In this document: positions 1-6,802 of the stretch, piece after piece
How the letters are laid out: every line of letters begins with the position of its first letter
Position numbering within the stretch: position 1 is the stretch's first letter
The notes under the pieces: generated by a model
What the model saw: only the letters and a program-made list of their open reading frames with translations
What the model was told of the DNA's origin: nothing
Databases searched by the model: none
Made by a program: the position numbers and the translations under genes
Source: Deltaproteobacteria bacterium
GTDB lineage: Bacteria > Desulfobacterota > Desulfuromonadia > Desulfuromonadales > JAAYDE01
Assembly: GCA_017417085.1 (NCBI GenBank)
Contig: JAFPZV010000102.1
Coordinates: 1-7,928 of the forward strand
DNA length: 7,928 nt
Direction of reading: 5' to 3'

Positions 1-210
1 ATCAAGAGCGAAAGCCAGGCTGCGGGAGATACGAGGACTCCCGGGTATGTCGTGGATCCGCTGAAAGAACGTCGTGGCCGTCCCTCCCGTGCCGAAGAAG
101 CGGAAGATGAAGCTGCGGAGGATGTGGAGTTGGCGGTGTCTGGCGAAGAGGGAAGCGTGGAAGGAAGAGAGGACACCGATGGCGGAGCGGACCTGCCTGG
201 GATGCCGTAA
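1..210 (+). CDS. nusA: C-terminal tail of upstream gene, probably NusA (5' end outside window)
   Basis: An open frame runs in from the left edge and stops at TAA 208-210, giving the last 69 residues of a protein. The segment has no recognisable fold. It starts with a polar stretch, passes through a basic patch (KERRGRPSR, about residues 22-30), and becomes strongly acidic with many Glu and Asp, ending in LPGMP. The call rests on position: nusA is the usual gene directly before ylxR and infB, and many NusA proteins end in an acidic tail after their RNA-binding domains. NusA is a transcription elongation, pausing and antitermination factor that binds RNA polymerase. No KH or S1 domain lies inside the window, so the sequence alone does not prove identity. 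The frame overlaps the next gene by 32 bases, which suggests coupled translation. A different acidic-tailed protein cannot be excluded. Confidence 0.6.
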   Translation: MKSESQAAGDTRTPGYVVDPLKERRGRPSRAEEAEDEAAEDVELAVSGEEGSVEGREDTDGGADLPGMP

Positions 211-748
211 AACGCGTGATCAGCGCGATCTGGTCCGTTTCACTCTGGCTCCGGATGGCGCGAAGGTCTTGGTCGACTATCGCCATAAATTGCCGGGGCG
301 TGGTGTATATACCTGCGCTGCCCGGGAATGTTTGCAGGCTGCGGTGAAAACGCGGCAGTTTCAGTGGGGACTGCGGGCGCAAACATTGGAGGTGAACACG
401 GAAGAACTGGCAGCGGCATTGCGCGCCCGGATAGTTCAGTATATTCTGGCGCTGCTGGGTATGGCGCGCAAAATGTCCGGAAGCGTGGTCGGCACCCGGC
501 TGGTGTCGCAGGAGCTTGAAAAAGGTGAGGCTTTCGCGCTGCTGTTTGTGGCTTCCGACATGTCGCCCAATATTGCCGCCAAAGTACTTTTTCAGGCGCA
601 GCGTTTGCAGATTCCGGTTTGCCGCTTGTATGACAAGGATGCTTTGGGGCAGATTTGGGGCAGGAGCGAAAGCAGTGTGGTGGCGATTCGATCGTGTGCG
701 TTGGCGCAATCTCTGCTGAAGGAGTTGGACAAGCTGGATCGGGTTTGA
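179..748 (+). CDS. YlxR (DUF448) RNA-binding domain fused to an L7Ae-like domain
   Basis: This encodes a 189-residue two-domain protein. Residues 4-57 are a YlxR/DUF448 domain: CLGC at 6-9, the family signature GRGVY at 40-44, and a second Cys pair C46/C51 that could hold a metal together with C6/C9. After a short linker, residues about 85-185 match the L7Ae/YlxQ fold, with a LLGMARKMSG-type first helix, an ASDMSPN turn and an AVV-type strand near the end. In Bacillus these are separate neighbouring genes, ylxR and ylxQ, between nusA and infB; here they are one chain. Both families are small RNA-binding proteins, and YlxR has been linked to RNase P and to regulation, but the exact role of the fusion is not known. 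The start at ATG 179 is chosen because the YlxR domain begins there and GAGAGG (167-172) lies 6 bases upstream. A frame open to ATG 74 would add non-homologous sequence inside the nusA tail. Confidence 0.9.
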   Translation: MAERTCLGCRKTRDQRDLVRFTLAPDGAKVLVDYRHKLPGRGVYTCAARECLQAAVKTRQFQWGLRAQTLEVNTEELAAALRARIVQYILALLGMARKMSGSVVGTRLVSQELEKGEAFALLFVASDMSPNIAAKVLFQAQRLQIPVCRLYDKDALGQIWGRSESSVVAIRSCALAQSLLKELDKLDRV

Positions 749-778
749 GAGACGATTGTGATGTGGTGGCTAGTTTCC

Positions 779-797
779 AGGGGAATATGATGTGATG
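779..797 (+). promoter_or_regulatory. infB ribosome binding site with clustered start codons
   Basis: AGGGGA at 779-784 is the Shine-Dalgarno sequence. It is followed by ATG (787), ATG (790), GTG (792) and ATG (795). The infB frame can begin at GTG 792 (7-base spacing) or ATG 795 (10-base spacing). ATG 787 and ATG 790 share another frame that stops at TGA 793-795, forming a two-codon mini-ORF that ends on the infB start. Which infB start is used cannot be decided by eye. Confidence 0.6.
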
Positions 798-3700
798 GGG
801 AAAATACGACTGTATGAATTGGCCCAGCGATTGGGTGCAGACAGCAAGACGCTTATTGAGCGTTTTGCCCGTTTGGGAGTTGAGGTGAAAAGCCATATGA
901 GCATGCTGGAAGAGAAGGATGTCCAGAAAATTCGTCCGGGGCTTGCGGCGTCCGAGGGGGAGCATTATGACGAAAAGCGGGTGTCGCAGGGCATCATCCG
1001 GCGGCGGAGGAAAGATCCCGCGCCGACGGAAACGGTACCGGCCGAAGATGCCGCTCCCGGAAAAACGGTCGCTGCCGAAAAGAGCGGGGAATCCTTCGCT
1101 GAAAATGCCTCTTCCCCGAGCGTTGCCACCGTGCCCCCCGAAAAGGCTGAAACCTCATCGCCGGAACTTCCCAAACCACCTGTAAAAATTGAGCCCTCCA
1201 ATGTTTCCGAGGCCTCCCCGGAGGTTATAAAGACGGAGCCTCCTGCTCCCGCTCCGGAAGTTGTCACCGCTGCGGCGGAGATCGTACCGGAAGCCAGGGA
1301 GACTGCGCCGGAGATCAAGGAACCCGCGCCGGAACCCAGGGAAACCATACCGGAAGCGAAGGAAACTGCGCCGGAAAAAGAAACAGCGCTGAAAGAGGAA
1401 GTTGGGCCGGAAGCGAAAACTTCTGACGCCGGAGCGCAGGAGATAAAGACGGATGTGCCGCCGGCTCCGGAGCCCCAGGCGCTTTCCGAAACCGTTGCGC
1501 GGGAGCCTGTATCGGTAGAGCCCGCTCCAAAGGCTGTGGCTCCTGCTGCTCCCGTTGTTGTGCCTGCGGCCATTCCTGCAGCTTCTGCATCAAAATCTGC
1601 GAACGTAACGTCCCCTTCATCGGAAAAACCGGTGGCCAAAGAACGCGACAGAAATGCATCCCGGCCACAGAGACGTTCTTCCGGCACCGCCAAAATCCTG
1701 GGACGGGTGGATTTGGGTCTGACTGTCGAAAAAACGGCGGCTCCGGCAGCTTCCAAACCGGAGGTGAAAACGGCTTCGCCTGTTTCTCATTCTCCGGTGA
1801 CGCCAGTTGCTCCGAACCGTATTGTCAGCGAGATGCCGGTTGCGTCCTTTGAAGGTGAGCCTTCACGCCGTTCGTCCGGCAAGGGCTCCGACAGCCATGG
1901 AAACGGCGGCGATCCGGAACAGAAAAAATCTTCCGGCAAAGCCCTGCGCGGCGATCGCAAAAAGTCGAAGATCCGGCTGGTGGATATTGATTCGGATATG
2001 GACGACGATGACATGTTGCCTCATGGCCGTCGGGAAATGTTCGAACCGAAACGGGCCGATCGGGGGAACAAGCGAAGGAATGCCAAGCAGCCACCCAAGA
2101 AAACGGAAGTCACTGTTCCCAAGGCGATCAAGCGTATTATCCGCATCAGCGATGTCATCACGGTGGGCGAATTGGCCAAACGGATGAGCATCAAGGCCAG
2201 CGAGCTGATCCGGGAACTGATGAAGCAGGGCACCATGGTCACCATCAACGATCCGCTGGACTATGAAACCGCCATGCTGCTGGCCTCCGATTTCAACTAC
2301 GAAGTGGAGAACGTTGCCTTCGATGAGGAAAGCGTGCTGGGCGAACACGCCGCCGAGGCGACGGCCGCTTCCGAAGAGCAGCTGCAGCCCCGGCCGCCGG
2401 TGGTCACCATTATGGGACATGTCGATCACGGCAAGACCAGCCTTTTGGACGCCATCCGCGAGACCAACGTGATTGCGCGCGAGGCGGGTGGCATCACCCA
2501 GCATATTGGTGCCTACGAAATCGATTTGAATGGCCGCAAGATTTGTTTTCTGGATACGCCTGGGCATGAGGCGTTTACCTCTATGCGGGCCCGCGGCGCC
2601 AAGGTGACGGATATTGTGGTGTTGGTCGTGGCTGCCGATGACGGCGTCATGCCGCAGACGGAGGAGGCGATCAACCATTCCAAGGCAGCCGGAGTACCCA
2701 TTATTGTTGCTATCAACAAGATAGACAAACCCGCCGCCAATCCGGAAAAAGTACGGCAGGAACTGACCAAGTTCGGCCTGCTTTCCGAAGACTGGGGTGG
2801 CGATACCATTTTTGTCGAGGTCTCCGCGAAAAAACGGATTAATCTGAGCGGTTTGCTGGAGATGATTCTGCTGCAGGCGGAGATGATGGAATTGAAGGCG
2901 GATCCCAGCCGGCGTGCAAAGGGCACCATCATTGAGGCGCGTCTGGATCGTGGACGTGGCCCGGTGGCTACTGTGCTGATTCAGGAAGGCACTTTGCGTC
3001 CCGGCAATCCGGTGGTGGCCGGCGTCCATTATGGGCATGTGCGGGCCATGATGGATGACTGTGGACGGTCGCTCACCGAGGCAGGTCCGTCGACGCCGGT
3101 GGAGATTACCGGACTTTCCGGGGTGCCGGAGGCCGGCGAGACCTTCTACGCTCTGGAAGATGAGCGGGCAGCGAAGGAAGTGGCCCTGCATCGCCAGCAG
3201 AAGAATCGCGCCATAGAAATGGCCAAAACTTCAAAGATTTCTTTGGAGCAGCTCTATTCCCGCCTCAAGGAGGGCGATGTCAAGGAACTGAACGTTATCG
3301 TCAAGGCGGATGTTCAGGGTTCGGTGGAAGCGGTTTGCGACTCGCTGACCAAGCTTTCCACTTCCAACTGCCGGCTGACGATCATTCATTCGGCGGTGGG
3401 CGGCATTACCGAAACCGATGTGACGCTGGCCTCCGCTTCCAACGCCATTATTATTGGCTTTAATGTTCGTCCTGAAGCCAAGGCGACGGTTCTTGCCGAC
3501 ACCGAAGGGGTGGATATCCGTCTCTACGATGTCATCTATGATGCGGTCAACGATGTGCGTGACGCCATGCAGGGGCTATTGGCGCCGACATATCGGGAAA
3601 AGGCCCTGGGCAAGGCGGAAATCCGTCAGATCTACCATATTTCCAAGGTGGGGACGGTTGCCGGCTGTGCTGTTATCGAGGGCAAGATTGTGCGCAACGC

Positions 3701-3896
3701 CCAGGTGCGGCTGCTCCGCGACAACGTGGTGATCTGGAGCGGCAAAATTGCTTCGCTCAAGCGTTTGAAGGATGATGCGAAAGAAGTGCTGAACGGTTAC
3801 GAGTGTGGTATCGCGCTGGATGGGTATAACGACATCAAGCCGGAGGATATTCTGGAAGCCTTTGAAATGGAAGAGGTCAAGACCCGTTTGGCCTGA
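792..3896 (+). CDS. infB: translation initiation factor IF-2
   Basis: This 1034-residue GTPase delivers fMet-tRNA to the 30S subunit and promotes subunit joining. The first IF2_N domain is at about 4-50 ([12 protein letters not shown]...). Residues about 70-380 are a low-complexity Pro/Ala/Glu/Lys linker including a run of seven-residue PExKETA-like repeats (166-199). A basic and acidic stretch with MDDDDM follows. A second IF2_N domain lies at about 450-505 ([14 protein letters not shown]). The GTPase domain is intact: G1 GHVDHGKTS 542-550, G2 GGITQH with Thr569, G3 DTPGH 588-592, G4 NKID 642-645, G5 SAK 678-680. IF-2 domains II, III (C1) and IV (C2) complete the chain, ending near [20 protein letters not shown]. 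At 1034 residues it is longer than E. coli IF-2 (890), the excess being in the linker. Start is GTG 792 or ATG 795. It lies 43 bases after the YlxR gene, consistent with one operon. Confidence 0.98.
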   Translation: MMGKIRLYELAQRLGADSKTLIERFARLGVEVKSHMSMLEEKDVQKIRPGLAASEGEHYDEKRVSQGIIRRRRKDPAPTETVPAEDAAPGKTVAAEKSGESFAENASSPSVATVPPEKAETSSPELPKPPVKIEPSNVSEASPEVIKTEPPAPAPEVVTAAAEIVPEARETAPEIKEPAPEPRETIPEAKETAPEKETALKEEVGPEAKTSDAGAQEIKTDVPPAPEPQALSETVAREPVSVEPAPKAVAPAAPVVVPAAIPAASASKSANVTSPSSEKPVAKERDRNASRPQRRSSGTAKILGRVDLGLTVEKTAAPAASKPEVKTASPVSHSPVTPVAPNRIVSEMPVASFEGEPSRRSSGKGSDSHGNGGDPEQKKSSGKALRGDRKKSKIRLVDIDSDMDDDDMLPHGRREMFEPKRADRGNKRRNAKQPPKKTEVTVPKAIKRIIRISDVITVGELAKRMSIKASELIRELMKQGTMVTINDPLDYETAMLLASDFNYEVENVAFDEESVLGEHAAEATAASEEQLQPRPPVVTIMGHVDHGKTSLLDAIRETNVIAREAGGITQHIGAYEIDLNGRKICFLDTPGHEAFTSMRARGAKVTDIVVLVVAADDGVMPQTEEAINHSKAAGVPIIVAINKIDKPAANPEKVRQELTKFGLLSEDWGGDTIFVEVSAKKRINLSGLLEMILLQAEMMELKADPSRRAKGTIIEARLDRGRGPVATVLIQEGTLRPGNPVVAGVHYGHVRAMMDDCGRSLTEAGPSTPVEITGLSGVPEAGETFYALEDERAAKEVALHRQQKNRAIEMAKTSKISLEQLYSRLKEGDVKELNVIVKADVQGSVEAVCDSLTKLSTSNCRLTIIHSAVGGITETDVTLASASNAIIIGFNVRPEAKATVLADTEGVDIRLYDVIYDAVNDVRDAMQGLLAPTYREKALGKAEIRQIYHISKVGTVAGCAVIEGKIVRNAQVRLLRDNVVIWSGKIASLKRLKDDAKEVLNGYECGIALDGYNDIKPEDILEAFEMEEVKTRLA
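1287..1388 (+). repeat. in-frame 21-base tandem repeats in the IF-2 linker
   Basis: Four consecutive 21-base units encode [21 protein letters not shown] and PEAKETA (1287-1370), followed by a shortened six-residue unit PEKETA (1371-1388). All units are in the infB frame and begin with Pro-Glu. The units are similar but not identical at DNA level. They form a flexible charged linker between the two IF2_N domains. Copy number in such linkers commonly varies among relatives. Confidence 0.8.
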
Positions 3897-3927
3897 GGAT
3901 TGGCAGACAAGCGTACAGGATTTGACG

Positions 3928-3959
3928 GGCTGCTGTAAACCATGTGGTTTTGAGCAGCC
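3928..3959 (+). other. stem-loop in the infB-rbfA spacer
   Basis: GGCTGCT (3928-3934) pairs with AGCAGCC (3953-3959). After a 2x2 internal mismatch (GT opposite TG), AAACC pairs with GGTTT around a four-base ATGT loop. This gives 7+5 base pairs. A T7 run (3968-3974) follows only after an 8-base gap, so it is not a standard intrinsic terminator. It may be an attenuator, a processing site or an mRNA stabiliser at the infB 3' end. Confidence 0.6.
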
Positions 3960-3966
3960 TGTTGTC

Positions 3967-3990
3967 ATTTTTTTAGGAGAAAAAATTTTG
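3967..3990 (+). promoter_or_regulatory. rbfA ribosome binding site and TTG start, framed by an A/T stem
   Basis: AGGAGA (3975-3980) is the Shine-Dalgarno sequence, 7 bases before TTG 3988-3990. This fixes the non-ATG start of rbfA, since the next residues (ATRRSSRVGEQI) are where RbfA homology begins. The site is flanked by A-T7 (3967-3974) and A6-T (3980-3986). These can pair into a seven-base-pair all A-U stem with the AGGAG core in a six-base loop. Confidence 0.7.
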
Positions 3991-4368
3991 GCAACCAGAC
4001 GTTCCAGTCGTGTGGGCGAACAGATTAAAAGAGAGATTTCTCTTCTTATTTCCAAAGGATTGAAGGATCCGCGCATAGGTTTTGTGACCATTACCGATGT
4101 GGAAGTCAGTCCCGATTTGCGCTTGGCGAAGGTCTACTATTCTGTTTTGGGAGATGATGCGGCTCGGAAGGAGACTGCGCAGGGACTGAAAAATTCGGTG
4201 CCTTTTTTATGCCACGAGCTGGGGCAGCGGATACGGTTGCGCTATACGCCGAAACTGGTGTTCATTTTCGATACGAGTCTGGAATACGGTGCGCATATGG
4301 ATGAACTGCTGCGCCAGATCGCAACGGAGAAAAGACAGGATGATAGCGAATATTCTGAAGGCGATTGA
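3988..4368 (+). CDS. rbfA: 30S ribosome-binding factor A
   Basis: This encodes 126 residues, close to the E. coli protein (133). RbfA is a single KH-like domain protein that binds the 30S subunit near 16S helix 1 and assists its late maturation; in E. coli it is needed for growth in the cold. Family landmarks are present: SSRVGEQIKREIS at the start, KDPRIGFVTITDVEVSPDL at 26-44, AKVYYSVLG at 47-55, and the C-terminal RLRYTPKLVFIFDTSLEYGAHMDELL, followed by a short acidic tail. The start is TTG 3988, supported by AGGAGA seven bases upstream and by the onset of homology. An ATG at 3805 in the same frame lies far inside infB and would add sequence unrelated to RbfA. The last 29 bases overlap nrnA. 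Confidence 0.95.
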   Translation: MATRRSSRVGEQIKREISLLISKGLKDPRIGFVTITDVEVSPDLRLAKVYYSVLGDDAARKETAQGLKNSVPFLCHELGQRIRLRYTPKLVFIFDTSLEYGAHMDELLRQIATEKRQDDSEYSEGD

Positions 4369-5290
4369 TGAAAATGAACATTTTCTGATAGCCGCCCATC
4401 TCAATCCGGATGGGGATGCCCTGGCATCCACTTTGGCCCTGGGTAACGCTCTGCGTGAAATGGGCAAAAAAGTGGTGATGTACAATGTTGATCCGGTACC
4501 CGCGAAGCTGGCCTTTTTGCCGGGAGCGGACGCCATCGTGCGGGATTTGGGCGAAAGCCGGTTCGATGTGGCCTTTGTGCTGGATTGCGGGGATCTGCGC
4601 CGGATCGGAAACGATGATCTTCCTTCACGGTGCCGTTTTGTGGTGGATATCGATCATCATGGAGCGGGGCATGCTTTCGGGGATTGCCGTTTGATAGATC
4701 CCCATGCCAGCGCCACTGGCGTCCTGGTTTACCGTCTGTTGCACCAGAGTCCTTCCTACCGGTTTTCCACAGATGTGGCGACCTGTATTTACACGGCAAT
4801 TTTCAGTGATACCGGAGCGTTCCATTTTTCCAACAGCGACAGGGAATCTTTTGCCGTTGCGGCGGAAATGGTGGCTTTGGGCGCCCAGCCGGCGATGGTT
4901 GCCTACAACATGGAGAATCGCGGCGCATCAGAACTCGATCTGCTTCGCAGGGTATTGAAAACGCTGAAGGTTTCTGCAGACGGCCGGGTCGCCTCCGTTG
5001 AGGTTTCCCTGCGGGATATGGCCGAGACCGGTACGTGCCCGGAACACACGGAAACGTTCATCGACTATCCCCGTTCCATTCGGGGGGTTGATGTCGCGCT
5101 GTTGTTTCGTCAGCAGGCGGAACGTCAGTACAAGGTCCGGATGCGTTCCTGGCATGTCAATGTGGGCGTGGTGGCCCATGCTTTGGGTGGCGGCGGACAT
5201 GCCAATGCGTCGGGCGTGATGCTGGAAGGGACGCTGGAAGAGGTTGAGAGGATGGTCCATGCCGCCCTGGAAAAACTGTCGGCGGTATGA
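4340..5290 (+). CDS. nrnA: DHH/DHHA1 phosphoesterase, NrnA-type oligoribonuclease / pAp phosphatase
   Basis: This encodes 316 residues, matching the NrnA family size (B. subtilis NrnA 313). NrnA is a cytoplasmic, metal-dependent 3'-5' exonuclease on very short RNAs, and also removes the 3' phosphate from pAp. The DHH domain has HLNPDGDA at 20-27, Asp82 in VLDCGD, the name-giving DHH at 105-107, and SDTGAF with Asp157. The C-terminal DHHA1 domain carries GGGGHANASG from residue 283, with His287. All expected metal-binding acids and histidines are present, so it should be active. Start ATG 4340 is chosen because homology starts there and GGAGA (4326-4330) lies 9 bases upstream; an in-frame ATG at 4289 would add 17 residues with no family match. 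It overlaps rbfA by 29 bases and truB by 4 (ATGA), so translation is probably coupled. It can complete the RNA turnover begun by PNPase, encoded downstream. Dual substrate use is inferred from the family. Confidence 0.93.
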   Translation: MIANILKAIDENEHFLIAAHLNPDGDALASTLALGNALREMGKKVVMYNVDPVPAKLAFLPGADAIVRDLGESRFDVAFVLDCGDLRRIGNDDLPSRCRFVVDIDHHGAGHAFGDCRLIDPHASATGVLVYRLLHQSPSYRFSTDVATCIYTAIFSDTGAFHFSNSDRESFAVAAEMVALGAQPAMVAYNMENRGASELDLLRRVLKTLKVSADGRVASVEVSLRDMAETGTCPEHTETFIDYPRSIRGVDVALLFRQQAERQYKVRMRSWHVNVGVVAHALGGGGHANASGVMLEGTLEEVERMVHAALEKLSAV

Positions 5291-6183
5291 ACGGTTTTTT
5301 GATTCTTGACAAGCCGCAGGGGCTGACTTCGCATGATGTGGTAGCGCGGGCGCGCCGTATTTTGGGTACGCGCCAGATAGGCCATTTGGGTACTCTGGAT
5401 CCGTTGGCGACCGGTGTCCTGCCGCTGGCGATCGGGATGGCGACCCGGCTGGTGGAATTTCTGGAGGCGGACCGCAAAACGTATGCCGCGGTGCTGGAGC
5501 TGGGCACGGAAACGGCCACTCAGGATGCCGAAGGGGAGGTTGTGGCACGCCGTCCGGTGCCGGATCTGGGGCGCGAGGAGGCTGAGGCGGTGTTTGCCGC
5601 CTTTGTGGGCCGGATGAAGCAGTGCCCGCCCATGTATTCCGCGGTGAAGATCGGCGGTGTTCCACTGTACCGTCTGGCCCGCAAGGGGCTGGAGGTGGCG
5701 CGTGAGGCTCGCGAGATAGATATACTCGAACTGAAGATAACGGAATTTGCGCTTCCCCGCATTGTCTTTGAGGTGCAGTGCTCCAAGGGAACCTATATCC
5801 GGACCTTGTGCCAGGATTTGGGGCGCGCCCTGGGAAGCGCCGCCCATATGACGGCTCTGCGGCGCTTGCGGAGCGGCGTCTTTACGGTGGCCGACAGTGT
5901 GAAGCTGGACGATCTGAAAGCGGATACGCCGCTTTTGCCCCTGACCGCCGGTATTGGTGGGTTGCCCAGAGTTGAGGTGAGCGAGGAAGCGGAAAAAAAG
6001 TTGGGTTATGGAATCCCGCCGCGGCTCGCGCATGTTGTGGGTGATATTTCCGGGCTGGAAGGCAAAAGCTGGGTGGCGCTGATGCGGCAAAACCGGCTGC
6101 TGGCAGTGGCCGTCCCGGATTTTGGGCATGTACGGGAGACGAGAGGGGATTTCAAACTGAAAAAGGTTTTTGTCGGGTCATGA
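5287..6183 (+). CDS. truB: tRNA pseudouridine(55) synthase TruB
   Basis: This encodes 298 residues. TruB isomerises uridine 55 in the T loop of nearly all elongator tRNAs to pseudouridine and also acts as a tRNA folding chaperone. The N terminus has the family motif LDKPQGLTSHDVV (7-19). The catalytic loop is GHLGTLDPLATGVLP, with nucleophile Asp38 (equivalent to E. coli Asp48). Further motifs are the MYSAVKIGGVPLYRLAR block, in the position of the conserved Tyr/Lys motif, and CSKGTYIRTLCQDLG, with the usual Arg. The C-terminal region, ending DFKLKKVFVGS, is a small PUA-like extension. The start ATG overlaps the nrnA stop in an ATGA, which fixes both. The gene ribF, which follows truB in many genomes, is absent; rpsO comes next after a 122-base spacer. 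Confidence 0.97.
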   Translation: MNGFLILDKPQGLTSHDVVARARRILGTRQIGHLGTLDPLATGVLPLAIGMATRLVEFLEADRKTYAAVLELGTETATQDAEGEVVARRPVPDLGREEAEAVFAAFVGRMKQCPPMYSAVKIGGVPLYRLARKGLEVAREAREIDILELKITEFALPRIVFEVQCSKGTYIRTLCQDLGRALGSAAHMTALRRLRSGVFTVADSVKLDDLKADTPLLPLTAGIGGLPRVEVSEEAEKKLGYGIPPRLAHVVGDISGLEGKSWVALMRQNRLLAVAVPDFGHVRETRGDFKLKKVFVGS

Positions 6184-6305
6184 AGAATCTTTACTTTATC
6201 CCGATTCCATGCTAGCTATACAGCAAGAATATGAAGGCGTTTAACTAAGCCTTTGGTAATACAAGTGAAAATAAAAACACGGAAAAGATGACAAGGAGGA
6301 AAACA
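6184..6305 (+). other. truB-rpsO spacer, AT-richer; possible rpsO promoter and leader
   Basis: This 122-base stretch has no gene. TTTATC (6195-6200) and TATACA (6217-6222), 16 bases apart, are a weak sigma70-like pair (3/6 and 4/6 matches) that might drive rpsO. AAGGC (6234-6238) and GCCTT (6249-6253) can form a five-base-pair hairpin in the leader. The last part is rich in A and ends in the strong rpsO ribosome binding site. S15 regulates its own mRNA leader in several bacteria by different RNA structures, but no known motif is recognisable here. Confidence 0.3.
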
Positions 6306-6308
6306 GTG
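6293..6308 (+). promoter_or_regulatory. rpsO ribosome binding site deciding a GTG start
   Basis: AAGGAGG (6293-6299) is a perfect Shine-Dalgarno sequence, six bases before GTG 6306-6308. It settles the start. An in-frame ATG at 6288 lies upstream of and partly under this site and has no ribosome binding site of its own. Confidence 0.85.
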
Positions 6309-6572
6309 CAGGAAGCGGAACGGAAGAAGGAAATCATTCAAAAATATCAGACTCATGAGGGCGATACCGGTTCTCCTGAGGTTCAGATTGCGTTGCTTTC
6401 GGACAGGATTGCCTATCTGACGGATCATTTTCGTATCCACAAAAAAGACCATCATTCCCGTCGTGGATTGTTGAAAATAGTCAGCCAGCGTCGCCGGTTG
6501 CTTGACTATCTCAAGAGCCGGAGCGTTGATCGTTATCGGACCCTGATTCAGTCTCTGGGTATCAGAAGATAG
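6306..6572 (+). CDS. rpsO: 30S ribosomal protein S15
   Basis: This encodes 88 residues from GTG 6306, almost exactly the E. coli S15 length (89). S15 is a primary binder of the central domain of 16S rRNA, at the helix 20/21/22 junction, and helps build the platform of the small subunit. The sequence is unmistakable: [29 protein letters not shown], then the highly conserved [25 protein letters not shown], with the rRNA-contacting His/Asp/Ser/Arg residues, and the end LIQSLGIRR. The GTG start is chosen over ATG 6288 because of the perfect Shine-Dalgarno sequence six bases upstream and because it gives the standard family length. A strong terminator follows 8 bases after the stop, and pnp lies beyond it, the conserved rpsO-pnp pairing. 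S15 often represses its own translation, but the leader shows no recognisable known binding motif. Confidence 0.98.
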   Translation: MQEAERKKEIIQKYQTHEGDTGSPEVQIALLSDRIAYLTDHFRIHKKDHHSRRGLLKIVSQRRRLLDYLKSRSVDRYRTLIQSLGIRR

Positions 6573-6580
6573 AGAAACGA

Positions 6581-6614
6581 AAGCGGTTCTCAAACAGGTG
6601 GGAACCGCTTTTTT
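6581..6614 (+). terminator. rho-independent terminator after rpsO
   Basis: AGCGGTTCTC (6582-6591) pairs with GGGAACCGCT (6600-6609), with one G-T pair, around an eight-base loop, followed directly by T6 (6609-6614). It is GC-rich with a proper T tract and starts 8 bases after the rpsO stop. It corresponds in position to the E. coli rpsO terminator, which is leaky and lets some transcripts continue into pnp. Confidence 0.9.
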
Positions 6615-6617
6615 GTT

Positions 6618-6645
6618 GTCTGGCAGGGGGCATGCTTTGCCAGAC
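6618..6645 (+). other. second stem-loop just behind the rpsO terminator
   Basis: GTCTGGCA (6618-6625) pairs perfectly with TGCCAGAC (6638-6645), with a 12-base loop containing the palindrome GCATGC. It begins three bases after the terminator T tract. It has no T run of its own, so it is not a second terminator. It could protect or mark the 5' region of read-through or processed pnp mRNA. Confidence 0.6.
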
Positions 6646-6676
6646 CTGTGGTGTTTGTGTGGTCCGTTTTCAGTGA

Positions 6677-6754
6677 GGCCGAAGGAGGTTGTCCAGAGAG
6701 AGGGTTCGCTTTGGAAAAAGGGAGTGTTCTCTCGGGCCATCCTCCTTCGTTGCC
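6677..6754 (+). promoter_or_regulatory. long imperfect stem-loop in the pnp leader, likely RNase III substrate
   Basis: GGC (6677-6679) pairs with GCC (6752-6754) past a TT bulge. Then CGAAGGAGG (6680-6688) pairs perfectly with CCTCCTTCG (6741-6749). The stem continues as TG/CA, CC/GG and GAGAGA/TCTCTC (6696-6701 with 6728-6733), interrupted only by three single-base mismatches. In all there are about 22 base pairs with near-symmetrical arms and an apical loop around 6703-6726. This matches the kind of long duplex that RNase III cuts in the E. coli pnp leader to start PNPase autoregulation. The structure is seen in the sequence; the processing role is inferred from position. Confidence 0.65.
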
Positions 6755-6802
6755 GTAAATGTTTAATTCCTAAAAGCGCATCTTTTGAGCACATGAAGAG
6801 TG

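Noticed and set aside
965..1756. Minus-strand Ala/Gly/Ser-rich open frame opposite the IF-2 linker
   Set aside because: The low-complexity protein is the mirror of the Pro/Ala/Glu linker codons; no independent gene signal.
1863..3191. Minus-strand open frame of about 440 codons opposite infB
   Set aside because: It lies wholly antisense to conserved IF-2 coding sequence, has no recognisable domain and no ribosome binding site I could see; the composition resembles the shadow of a GC-biased gene.
3805..3987. Upstream in-frame ATG as the rbfA start
   Set aside because: It would extend RbfA by 61 non-homologous residues deep into infB; TTG 3988 has a well-placed Shine-Dalgarno sequence and starts at the homology.
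5125..6129. Minus-strand open frame opposite nrnA and truB
   Set aside because: Antisense to two well-conserved genes, with His/Gln/Arg-rich shadow composition and no family match.
6288..6305. Upstream in-frame ATG as the rpsO start
   Set aside because: It would place the perfect AAGGAGG site inside the coding region, has no site of its own, and adds six residues beyond the normal S15 length.
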